Source: an uncultured Collinsella sp. | Lineage (GTDB): Bacteria > Actinomycetota > Coriobacteriia > Coriobacteriales > Coriobacteriaceae | DNA length: 10,601 bases | Reading direction: 5' to 3' | NCBI GenBank assembly: GCA_902470265.1 | Contig: CABRFW010000042.1 | Coordinates: 1-10,601 of the forward strand | The notes under the pieces: generated by a model | Databases searched by the model: none | Told to the model about the DNA's origin: nothing | Seen by the model: the letters and a program-made list of their open reading frames with translations, nothing else | Program-made: the position numbers and the translations under genes | Part shown: one piece after another, positions 1-5,937 of the stretch | How positions within the stretch are numbered: the first letter of the stretch is position 1 | Layout: each line of letters opens with the position of its first letter

Positions 1-1897
1 CGCCTACGTCGCCGAACACGGCAAGCCACATGTTGGCGATGCCCAGCGCTGCCAGCACAAGGATCAGCAGCTTAACGCCCAGCGCAAAGATGATGTTCTG
101 CCAGACGATCGTCATGGTCTTGCGTGCCACGCGGATCGCGCGGGAAATGTTGGACGGCTTGTCGTCCATGAGCACGACATCGGCGGCCTCGATCGCAGCG
201 TCAGAACCCATAGCGCCCATGGCAATGCCCACATCGGCGCGCGTAAGCACGGGCGCATCGTTGACGCCGTCGCCCACAAAGGCGAGCTTGCCCTTGCCAC
301 TCTCGGTTGCAAGCAGCGCCTCGACGCGCTCGACCTTATCGCCCGGCAGCAGCTGCGCGTGGAACTCGTCGAGACTGAGTTGCTTGGCCACAGACGCCGC
401 AACCTCCTCGCGGTCGCCCGTGAGCATGACGGTGCGCTTGACACCGGCGGCGTGCAGGTCGCGAATCGTTTGCTCAGCATCGGCCTTGACGGTGTCTGCA
501 ATCACGATGTGGCCGGCGTACACGCCGTCAACGAGCACATGCAGAATCGTTCCGACGACCTCGCAATCGGGCGCTTCGACTCCGGCCGCGGCGAGCATCT
601 TTGCGTTGCCAACGACGACGTGCTTGCCGTCGATGGTTGCCGTCACGCCATGGCCCGCGTCGTTGGTGGAGTCGCTTACGCGCTTGGGGTCGACCTCGCC
701 CTGGTAGGCGACACGTACGGACTGCGCGATGGGGTGATCGGAGAACGACTCAGCAAGGGCTGCGACTTCGAGCAACGACTGCTCGGTATAGCCGGCCTCG
801 GGGTGTACCGCGACCACCGAGAACGTGCCGTTGGTGAGCGTGCCGGTCTTGTCGAAGACGACGGTGTCCACGTCGGCGAGCGTTTCGAGGTAGTTAGAAC
901 CCTTGATGAGAACGCCTAGTTTGGATGCGCCGCCGATGCCGCCAAAGAAGCTGAGCGGCACGCTGATCACCAACGCGCACGGGCAGCTGACGACCAAGAA
1001 GGTCAGGCCGCGCAGAATCCAGTCGGACCAGGCACCGGTGACCAGGCCACCGCCGAGCGCGAGCACCGCGGCAGCGCCGGTGACGGCGGGCGTGTAGATG
1101 CGGGCAAAGCGCGTGATGAAGTTCTCGGTGCGTGCCTTCTTTTCGCTGGCATTCTCCACGAGCTCCAGGACGCGTGCGACGGTGGACTCGCCAAAGGGCT
1201 TGGTGGTGCGCACGTGGATGAGCCCCGTCATGTTGATGCAGCCGCTGATGATATCGTCTCCGGTTTTGGCCGGGCGGGGGACCGACTCACCGGTAAGGGC
1301 GGCGGTGTCGAGCTGGGTTTCGCCCTCGACGATGACGCCGTCGATAGGCACGCGCTCGCCGGGCTTGACCACGATCACGGTGCCGACCGCGATGTCATCG
1401 GGGAAGACCTGTTCGAGTGAGCCGTCGGGTTGCTCGACGTTAGCGTAGTCGGGCGCGATGTCCATCATGGCGCTGATCGACTTGCGGCTCTTGCCCACGG
1501 CGTATGCCTGGAACAGCTCGCCGACCTGGTAGAACAGCATGACGGCGGCGCCTTCGGCCATGTGCGGGTCTGTGTCGGGGAAGAGCACCATGGCAAATGC
1601 GCCGATGGTTGCGACGGCCATGAGGAAGCTCTCGTCGAAGGCCTTGCCGCGGCGGATGTTATTGAATGCCTTTTGCAGTACGTCGTAGCCGGCAATCAAA
1701 AACGGCACGAGGAACAGCACAAAGCTGGCGTAGATGTCGCCCGGGGTGCCGAATGCGGCGGTAAGGGTGCTGAACTCATCGAGGGCGTACACCACGGCAA
1801 AAATGCCCAGCGCTACCAGGATGCGGTTGCGCTTATGCTCGAGTGATTCTTTTTTCTTGCGCTTCTTCTTTTTCTTTTTGGGGTCGGCGGTGGCCAT
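1..1897 (-). CDS. cadA: Zn/Cd-type P1B ATPase (heavy-metal translocating), 3' end cut by window edge
   Basis: ATP-driven export of divalent soft metals (Zn, Cd, probably Pb) across the cytoplasmic membrane. Read from ATG at 1897 the frame stays open to the window edge, giving 632 residues; only a short C-terminal tail should be missing. Seen motifs: TGES 202-205 (actuator), CPC 305-307 in the CPCx4SxP pattern, DKTGT with phosphorylated D349, HP at 388-389, GDGVND 542-547, then K609 in TM7 and D630 in the last helix (VFGDVG). CPC plus the TM7 lysine and TM8 aspartate is the P1B-2 (ZntA/CadA) signature. The usual N-terminal HMA domain is absent; residues 6-16 are almost all Lys/Arg instead, and an HMA protein is encoded separately just upstream. 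A GGGAGG ribosome site (1907-1912) supports the start. An operator lies 24 nt upstream of the start. The family call is firm; the exact metal is inferred. Confidence 0.95.
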   Translation of the reverse strand, partial: MATADPKKKKKKRKKKESLEHKRNRILVALGIFAVVYALDEFSTLTAAFGTPGDIYASFVLFLVPFLIAGYDVLQKAFNNIRRGKAFDESFLMAVATIGAFAMVLFPDTDPHMAEGAAVMLFYQVGELFQAYAVGKSRKSISAMMDIAPDYANVEQPDGSLEQVFPDDIAVGTVIVVKPGERVPIDGVIVEGETQLDTAALTGESVPRPAKTGDDIISGCINMTGLIHVRTTKPFGESTVARVLELVENASEKKARTENFITRFARIYTPAVTGAAAVLALGGGLVTGAWSDWILRGLTFLVVSCPCALVISVPLSFFGGIGGASKLGVLIKGSNYLETLADVDTVVFDKTGTLTNGTFSVVAVHPEAGYTEQSLLEVAALAESFSDHPIAQSVRVAYQGEVDPKRVSDSTNDAGHGVTATIDGKHVVVGNAKMLAAAGVEAPDCEVVGTILHVLVDGVYAGHIVIADTVKADAEQTIRDLHAAGVKRTVMLTGDREEVAASVAKQLSLDEFHAQLLPGDKVERVEALLATESGKGKLAFVGDGVNDAPVLTRADVGIAMGAMGSDAAIEAADVVLMDDKPSNISRAIRVARKTMTIVWQNIIFALGVKLLILVLAALGIANMWLAVFGDVG

Positions 1898-1920
1898 GAC
1901 TCGTATCCTCCCATTTGAAT

Positions 1921-1940
1921 GTATGAACATTCGCTCATAT
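1921..1940 (-). promoter_or_regulatory. SmtB/ArsR-type operator upstream of the metal ATPase
   Basis: The plus strand reads GTATGAACATTCGCTCATAT: a TATGA/TCATA inverted repeat with an 8-nt spacer. It matches the two operators upstream of the sensor gene in both sequence and geometry. It lies between the HMA gene and the ATPase, so the ATPase probably has its own regulated promoter. A weak candidate is TTGATG (1961-1966) and TTATAT (1937-1942), 18 nt apart on the minus strand, with the -10 inside the operator. Confidence 0.7.
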
Positions 1941-1950
1941 AATTTCGCGA

Positions 1951-1978
1951 GCAAAGGCCGCATCAAGCGCGGCCTTGC
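1951..1978 (-). terminator. Intercistronic hairpin between HMA gene and metal ATPase
   Basis: Arms GCAAAGGCCGC (1951-1961) and GCGGCCTTGC (1969-1978) form a ten-pair GC-rich stem with one bulged A and a 7-nt loop. It sits 20 nt past the stop codon of the HMA gene. On the minus strand no clear U-tract follows, so it may be an attenuator, an RNA stability hairpin or a leaky terminator rather than a full stop. It would separate expression of the ATPase from that of the sensor and HMA genes. Confidence 0.4.
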
Positions 1979-1997
1979 AGGTTGGCGTAAACCTGGG

Positions 1998-2216
1998 CTA
2001 GAGAATGATCTCGCAGTCCGGCTCGGCGTCGGCCGTAAACTCTACAACGCGGTTGAGCACCTCGTCGAACTCGGCGTCATCGGCCTCGAGCGTCAACTTC
2101 TGGGTCATAAAGTTGACGGACACGGATTTGACGCCCTCGAGCTTGGCCAGCTCGTCCTGAAGCTCACGCGCGCAGTTGGCGCAGTCGATCTCGTCGAGTT
2201 TAAACTGCTTTTTCAT
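1998..2216 (-). CDS. Free-standing HMA (heavy-metal-associated) domain protein, 72 aa
   Basis: A single ferredoxin-like HMA domain fills the whole protein. The metal ligands are C12 and C15 in the motif DCANC, followed by a helix (ELQDELAKLEGV) and strand (SVSVNFMTQKLTL) typical of the domain. The C-terminus (EPDCEIIL) resembles the end of the N-terminal HMA domain of CadA-type ATPases. AAAGGA at 2224-2229 is a good ribosome site for the ATG at 2216. It lies 63 nt downstream of the sensor gene and 100 nt upstream of the ATPase, which lacks an HMA domain of its own. It probably delivers metal to, or regulates, the ATPase in trans; a copper-chaperone role is possible but less consistent with a Zn/Cd pump next door. 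Confidence 0.88.
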   Translation of the reverse strand: MKKQFKLDEIDCANCARELQDELAKLEGVKSVSVNFMTQKLTLEADDAEFDEVLNRVVEFTADAEPDCEIIL

Positions 2217-2279
2217 GGTGGGTTCCTTTCCCTGTTTTTGCGGCTTGGGTGCAGGCCGCGCTGGTACCGTGGTTGGCTG

Positions 2280-2645
2280 CTATTCGCAGATGTGGCTCAT
2301 GCCCTGGTTGAGCATGGTGTAGACGTGGTCGTCGGCGAGCGAGTATAGGATATTGCGCCCGTCGCGCCGGAATTTAACCAGGTGCGACTGCTTGAGTGTG
2401 CGCAGCTGGTGCGACACCGCGGACTGCGAGGTTTCGGTCGCTTCGGCGATGTCTGCCACGCAGAGCTCGCGGCCCATGAGGGCGTAAAGGATCTTGATGC
2501 GCGTGGTGTCGCTGAAGACCTTGAACAGGTCGGCGAGGTCGTAGAGAAGCTCCTCGTCGGGAAGGTCCTCGGGCGAGCAGGTGGTGGGGATCGCGGGTTC
2601 GGTGGCCTCGATGTCGGGTTTCGTTTCATCAACGCGGATGCTCAT
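2280..2645 (-). CDS. SmtB/ArsR-family metal-sensing transcriptional repressor, 121 aa
   Basis: Winged-helix repressor that releases DNA when it binds metal. The recognition region is SQSAVSHQLRTLKQSHLVKFRRDGRNILYSL (residues 73-103), very close to cyanobacterial SmtB. The alpha-5 Zn site is complete: D105, H107, H118 and E121 with exactly the SmtB spacing (DxH, 11 residues to H, 3 to E), E121 being the last residue. Possible alpha-3N ligands are C62 and D65 (ELCVAD), with C23 in the N-terminal arm; the second Cys of the CadC-type CVC motif is Ala here, which favours zinc over cadmium/lead sensing. AAAGGA (2654-2659) precedes the ATG at 2645. It is the first gene of the locus, behind a consensus promoter with two operators, so autorepression is likely. 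Confidence 0.93.
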   Translation of the reverse strand: MSIRVDETKPDIEATEPAIPTTCSPEDLPDEELLYDLADLFKVFSDTTRIKILYALMGRELCVADIAEATETSQSAVSHQLRTLKQSHLVKFRRDGRNILYSLADDHVYTMLNQGMSHICE

Positions 2646-2659
2646 TGCAATATCCTTTC

Positions 2660-2679
2660 ATATGAACATGCGCTCATAT
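2660..2679 (-). promoter_or_regulatory. SmtB/ArsR-type operator, proximal to the sensor gene
   Basis: The sequence ATATGAACATGCGCTCATAT has perfect 6-nt arms (ATATGA/TCATAT) around an 8-nt spacer. It ends 14 nt upstream of the sensor start codon, directly against the ribosome site. It is the same class of site as those at 2695-2714 and 1921-1940. Confidence 0.75.
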
Positions 2680-2691
2680 AACTTGCTTTCG

Positions 2692-2719
2692 ATTATATGA
2701 GTGTATGTTCATATGTCAA
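2692..2719 (-). promoter_or_regulatory. Consensus sigma-70 promoter with embedded operator for the sensor/HMA genes
   Basis: On the minus strand TTGACA (2714-2719) and TATAAT (2692-2697) are exact consensus hexamers separated by 16 nt. The spacer is occupied by the inverted repeat at 2695-2714, which reads ATATGAACATACACTCATAT on the minus strand and overlaps both hexamers. Repressor bound here would exclude RNA polymerase. The centre lies 35 bp from the proximal operator. Confidence 0.85.
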
Positions 2720-2794
2720 TACAATTTGCGTTAATTTCGATGACTGCTTGCCGCCTCTGCGATTTTCTGCGGGTTGGGAGACATCGACGCAATG

Positions 2795-2824
2795 CTCGCC
2801 AACATATTTCGAGATGTTCGGCCA
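2795..2824 (+). repeat. Dispersed ~29-bp motif, copy A (plus orientation)
   Basis: The copy runs from CTCGCCAACAT to the shared end GTTCGGCCA. It matches the copy at 4456-4484 at 24 of 29 positions and, with the frame aligned, the copy at 4618-4646 at about 23 of 29. It is the left arm of an inverted pair with 2987-3015. Confidence 0.65.
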
Positions 2825-2986
2825 GCATGTTAAGAAAGCCACCTTGAGAAGCATTAGAACTGTTCATATTTGTACTTTATCGTGTTAAATACCGCGAGAA
2901 TCAGTTCTTCCTCTACGGGAGTTCCTGCAGAATCAGTTTTATCTAAAGTTATATTGAGCATTGCTGCAGCCAATCTGGCACATCGG

Positions 2987-3015
2987 TGGCCGAATAAGTC
3001 GAAAAATGTAGGTGG
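2987..3015 (-). repeat. Dispersed ~29-bp motif, copy B (minus orientation)
   Basis: On the minus strand it begins CCACCTACATTTTTCGAC and ends TATTCGGCCA. It is identical to the copy at 4618-4646 at 26 of 29 positions. It lies 20 nt past the stop codon of the nuclease gene. Confidence 0.7.
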
Positions 3016-3034
3016 ACATCCGCAGAGATCGCCT

Positions 3035-4243
3035 TTAGAAGAGCGAATTCTCAATTAGATCAATAATCGTGTCGTCTTCCGTGCGGTTTTCATCGATTTT
3101 TGCGAAAATGTCGCTTTCCCAAGGCCCATTGATTTCCTCAGCAAGGGCCCCGACGTGTTGCATGTCGTCGGGTTCTGGCACATCGTTGATGCTCGGGTCA
3201 TCAGCTTGCGGATATTGGCTTGCAATTTCGCGCTTGGCGGCCTCTTCTTCTTTGAGTGTCTCCAGGACGCGGCGGCCGTATTCGAAGTAGCGCCGCAAGA
3301 CAAATTGACGAAGAGTTTCTTGCAGGATGGCGAAGTTATCCGGGAGTCGACCGGGCCATATCTTCTCGCGAATGCGAATCGCTTCCATGACCCGTCTAAA
3401 AGCGGACTGCTTGAAAAACGAATGACGACTAACTGTGATAACGGCATATCCCATGTTTCGCAGCGTGTTTCGGCGTTCCTCGTCAATTGATTGCTGTTCG
3501 GGCTCGTCGTGGTAAAAGCCGTTGTATTCGATATCGGTCATCGAATTATCGAGCAGCGCGTCGAGGTAGAAAACCGTCCGTCGCGTTAGGGCGGCGTATC
3601 TTTTGGGGACTGGGATCGGATAGTCCGTTTTGATAGCGCGTATGGCTAAGCCACCCATTGACTTGGGCATTGTCAGCATCATGACAAACGCCGTTTCGAG
3701 TGGGGAGCGACAGCCTTCGCGTACATAAGAAAGTGCCTTAAGTGCTTTATTAGATCCACGATACCCCGATGCCTCTGAAAAGAAGGCTCTGAGCTCTTCA
3801 ACGCTGGTTAGGGCTGGGCGCTCGCGATATTGAGTTTCGTCGGACGTTCCAAGCGCGTAGGAGCCGCAGATTTCAAAGTAATACTCAACGAGCTCCGAAA
3901 GGTTGAGGTCGGCTGCTGCTTCTAACGCGCACAGCTTGATATCGACGATGTGGACGTTCGGCTCGAGTTCTAGGTAGCTTTCTGCATCAAACGTATAGCG
4001 CGTGCAGTGGCAGATGCAGCCCTTGCGGTGCCTTTTGGCATTATTGGAAAACGTCAGCACATGGATGCTTTCAGAATCGACATTCTTTCTGTTGAGCCAT
4101 GCTCGCGCCGCTTCCAGGTCGGACGTGGTCGGCGCAGACACCTTGATCTTTTCCATGGGTATGGGATCGGTCGCGTAGCTTGCGAGCGAGTTGACTGTTT
4201 GGTATACAGCGCGTGCCGTGGTATGTGACAGAACGATTCCCAT
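3035..4243 (-). CDS. Vsr/DUF559-like PD-(D/E)XK nuclease-domain protein, AbiEi-like coriobacterial family (402 aa)
   Basis: I recognise the architecture rather than a named gene. Residues 1-135 (MGIVLSHTTA..., then KLCALEAAADLNLSELVEYYFEICGSYALG) resemble the N-terminal part of a paralogous coriobacterial family related to AbiEi-type proteins. A Cys cluster sits at 76, 78 and 80 (CICHC). Residues 180-290 look like a Vsr/DUF559-type nuclease: E183 in SPLETAF, D228 in YLDALL, E239 in IEYNG, H245, then RNTLRNMGYAVITV. The C-terminal ~100 residues are charged and unassigned. The ATG at 4243 has no clear ribosome site, but it matches the family-like opening and no better start was seen. The gene stands alone, is AT-richer than its neighbours and is flanked by inverted motif pairs, suggesting horizontal acquisition. 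A defence role is plausible but not shown. Confidence 0.65.
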   Translation of the reverse strand: MGIVLSHTTARAVYQTVNSLASYATDPIPMEKIKVSAPTTSDLEAARAWLNRKNVDSESIHVLTFSNNAKRHRKGCICHCTRYTFDAESYLELEPNVHIVDIKLCALEAAADLNLSELVEYYFEICGSYALGTSDETQYRERPALTSVEELRAFFSEASGYRGSNKALKALSYVREGCRSPLETAFVMMLTMPKSMGGLAIRAIKTDYPIPVPKRYAALTRRTVFYLDALLDNSMTDIEYNGFYHDEPEQQSIDEERRNTLRNMGYAVITVSRHSFFKQSAFRRVMEAIRIREKIWPGRLPDNFAILQETLRQFVLRRYFEYGRRVLETLKEEEAAKREIASQYPQADDPSINDVPEPDDMQHVGALAEEINGPWESDIFAKIDENRTEDDTIIDLIENSLF

Positions 4244-4455
4244 ACGCGCATGATGGCATAGCGGACGCCATATACGCCCGAAACTTCGGGCAACGGTATT
4301 GGGGCGCGGCTTATCTTCTGCGAACGGTGGGTTTTGAGCTGTCGTATTGAGGGGGGGCAGCTTCGGCTGGGGAGGTTTCTGTCAGCCGCCCCATTTTGGT
4401 GAACTTTAGTTGCGGATTCGTAGCTTCTAAGCGTTTTTGCCGACCGCTCAGGTGC

Positions 4456-4484
4456 CTCACCAACATAATTTGAGTTATTCGGCC
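4456..4484 (+). repeat. Dispersed ~29-bp motif, copy D (plus orientation)
   Basis: The copy runs from CTCACCAACATAATTTGAG to TTATTCGGCC and shares 24 of 29 positions with the copy at 2795-2824. It is the left arm of an inverted pair with 4618-4646, with 133 nt between the arms. Unlike the other copies, its peptide frame contains a stop codon. Confidence 0.6.
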
Positions 4485-4617
4485 TTATCCTATACGAATG
4501 GTGCGATCGCAACGTCCTATTCGAATTGATTCAGGTAGATTTATGGGGCTTGGTTGCGAAATTGGGGCGACTATAGCGCTCGATTGCGGTTCAAGGGGCC
4601 TCGACTAGTGGTTCAGC

Positions 4618-4646
4618 TGGCCGAACAACTCGAAAAAAGTAGGTGG
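4618..4646 (-). repeat. Dispersed ~29-bp motif, copy C (minus orientation)
   Basis: On the minus strand it begins CCACCTACTTTTTTCGAG and ends TTGTTCGGCCA. It is the closest relative of the copy at 2987-3015 (26 of 29 identical). The similarity may continue upstream on the minus strand, since both copies have AATTCGC about 42 nt before the CCACCTAC block; that extension is weak. Confidence 0.7.
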
Positions 4647-4696
4647 GCCAACCCCTGCCGACTATGTGAAGCACGCGAATTTGCTCGTTTTGATGC

Positions 4697-4732
4697 AAAC
4701 TAGGGTGCAGCCATAAGACTGCGCCCTAGTTT
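4697..4732 (-). terminator. Terminator hairpin downstream of the exonuclease gene
   Basis: AAACTAGGGTGCAG (4697-4710) pairs with CTGCGCCCTAGTTT (4719-4732) over 14 positions with one non-Watson-Crick pair and an 8-nt loop. It lies 65 nt beyond the exonuclease stop codon. The U-tract is short (UUU at the stem base), so efficiency is uncertain; the symmetry allows it to act in both directions. Confidence 0.6.
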
Positions 4733-4797
4733 ACTGCGTGCCGGTGCCTCCAGACGGATTGCACTGTGCCTGGCAGGCGCTCCCGCAGATGGATCGG

Positions 4798-5766
4798 TTA
4801 TTTCGCGAATAGGTTCTTGAGGTTGAACTCGGCCTGTACCGTGCGGAGCATGAGGTCGGTGTCGTCCAGACCCAGATGCTGCTCGTTGGCGTCGGGCGCG
4901 AGGGTGCCGCGACGGCGTGCCCAGTTCTCGAGCGCGGCGGGGGCGGACTCGCGGGGGAGCGAGCGCACGTCGGCGTCCAGGCTGCGGCAGATCTGGCGCG
5001 AGTCGATGACAATGATCTTACCCGCGCGGCGTGCCTCGGCGTAACCGTCCAGGTGAATCTTGAACCAGCTGTCCTCAAAGGCGGCGTTATGCGCCATGTA
5101 CGGGTACTTCTTCATAAGCTTGAGCAGCTGCTTTTGCAGCTCCTTGTTCTCGCGGAAGGGCGTTTTGCCGTCGATGTCGTCCCAGGTAATGTGGTGGATA
5201 TTCGACAGCGGCACATCTTCGCCGCGGTAGATGTCGGGCAGGCCACAGTAGTGCGCCTCGGCGTCGTGCGGGATGGCGTCGCTGGTGAGTTCCATGATCT
5301 CCCAGCCCACGTTGATGATATAACCGCGTTCGGGTGCACGGCCGGTGGTCTCGATGTCGATACCGAGCACGGTGCCCTGGATGGGCTTGCGGGCGTAGGC
5401 CACGCCGAGCGCGTCGCGGTCACCGCGGATCTCGCGCATAACGGACGCGGCGGTGCGCTTTTGCATCTTGCCGATGGCGGCGCAGGTGTCGGCGTCGGAC
5501 AGGCCGCGCGAGAGCGTCGCGGGCGTCACATTGCGCAGGCGTGCCTCGCCAATCTGGTCGCAAAGGTCGCGGTTGCGGTCGGCCAGGTCGCGCACGGTGG
5601 CAAAGTCGAAGCCGGGGTCGTCCTCGGCAGTAAAATACTCGGTCTCGAGCACCTTGAGGGCCTCTTCGCCCTTCTGGCGTTCGGACTCCATGGCGCCGTG
5701 GTCGCCATAGATAAACATGGGAATAAACGGCTGGCGCTCGTATTCAAGTGCTTGCGAAACGTTCAT
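4798..5766 (-). CDS. DEDDh-type 3'-5' exonuclease (RNase T/DnaQ superfamily), 322 aa
   Basis: Predicted two-metal 3'-5' nuclease acting on DNA or RNA. Motif I is GIDIETTG with D137 and E139. Motif II is AHNAAFED (225-232) with D232. Motif III is HLGLDD with H297 and D301 in the H-x3-D spacing of the DEDDh class. The catalytic domain is roughly residues 130-320. The N-terminal ~130 residues are charged and mostly helical-looking, and I could not assign them to a known domain; they make the protein longer than a minimal DnaQ-like domain. AAGGAG at 5773-5778 sits 6 nt before the ATG at 5766. A GC-rich inverted repeat (5785-5799, GCCGCG/CGCGGC) lies in the leader just upstream of the ribosome site. 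Substrate and pathway cannot be told from sequence; it is not the replicative epsilon subunit by layout. Confidence 0.87.
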   Translation of the reverse strand: MNVSQALEYERQPFIPMFIYGDHGAMESERQKGEEALKVLETEYFTAEDDPGFDFATVRDLADRNRDLCDQIGEARLRNVTPATLSRGLSDADTCAAIGKMQKRTAASVMREIRGDRDALGVAYARKPIQGTVLGIDIETTGRAPERGYIINVGWEIMELTSDAIPHDAEAHYCGLPDIYRGEDVPLSNIHHITWDDIDGKTPFRENKELQKQLLKLMKKYPYMAHNAAFEDSWFKIHLDGYAEARRAGKIIVIDSRQICRSLDADVRSLPRESAPAALENWARRRGTLAPDANEQHLGLDDTDLMLRTVQAEFNLKNLFAK

Positions 5767-5847
5767 AGGCTGCTCCTTGGACGGGCCGCGTCGCGCGGCT
5801 CGGGGTTACTGAGTTATGGCGAGATGATAGTTTACCATGGGCAACTA

Positions 5848-5875
5848 TTGGCACCACGCCTAGGTCAACTACAAT
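5848..5875 (+). promoter_or_regulatory. Promoter of the His-rich metal permease
   Basis: TTGGCA (5848-5853) and TACAAT (5870-5875) are 16 nt apart, each one or two mismatches from consensus. The predicted transcript start is near 5882, leaving a leader of about 56 nt before the ATG at 5938. The -10 lies inside the palindrome at 5863-5888. Confidence 0.55.
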
Positions 5876-5888
5876 ACCCTAGTTGACC
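5863..5888 (+). promoter_or_regulatory. Palindromic candidate operator over the permease -10
   Basis: GGTCAACTA (5863-5871) and TAGTTGACC (5880-5888) are perfect inverted 9-mers around an 8-nt spacer. Outer CCTA (5859-5862) and TAGG (5891-5894) extend the symmetry with a 2-nt offset. The position over the -10 and start point suits a repressor site. It does not match the SmtB-type sites of this window, so a different regulator is implied; its identity is unknown. Confidence 0.55.
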
Positions 5889-5937
5889 GCTAGGACTTTT
5901 ACAATGCTGCCGAAAGACACGAAAGGTTCCATCCGTC

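Larger units (their letters stand above)
2720..3034. other. Gene-free stretch holding one inverted motif pair
   Basis: About 315 nt, AT-richer than the flanks. It contains motif copies at 2795-2824 (plus) and 2987-3015 (minus), with about 160 nt between them. A minus-strand frame from 2961 to 2854 could give a 35-residue peptide, but no ribosome site precedes it. No promoter or terminator with a clear T-tract was seen. Confidence 0.5.
4244..4797. other. 554-nt gene-free region upstream of the nuclease gene
   Basis: It contains the second inverted motif pair (4456-4484 and 4618-4646) and a terminator-like hairpin (4697-4732). It also has a G/C-rich foldable segment at 4354-4392, where GGGG plus CGGCTG pairs with CAGCCG plus CCCC around a 6-nt bulge and a 13-nt loop; this could be a leader structure for the nuclease transcript. 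Short frames here lack ribosome sites and recognisable products. I saw no convincing promoter. Confidence 0.5.

Noticed and set aside
30..919. Plus-strand open frames opposite the metal ATPase
   Set aside because: They lie wholly inside the ATPase on the other strand and have no recognisable motifs; shadows of GC-rich codon bias.
2854..3054. Minus-strand 66-codon frame overlapping the end of the nuclease gene
   Set aside because: Its first part is simply the repeat copy at 2987-3015. The tail from 2961 (35 residues, ending YKYEQF) looks protein-like but has no ribosome site; kept only as a possible remnant.
2795..4646. Motif copies considered as a CRISPR array
   Set aside because: Only four copies, in alternating orientation, with unequal gaps of 130-1440 nt and a gene between them.
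4876..5886. Long open frame (336 codons) on the plus strand opposite the exonuclease gene
   Set aside because: It is antisense to a gene with clear catalytic motifs; the composition (Val/Gly/Ala/His-rich) is what a GC-rich complementary frame gives, and no domain or ribosome site is visible.
5883..5905. Second promoter TTGACC/TACAAT upstream of the permease
   Set aside because: The hexamers are only 11 nt apart, too close for a sigma-70 promoter; the TTGGCA/TACAAT pair with 16 nt spacing is better.
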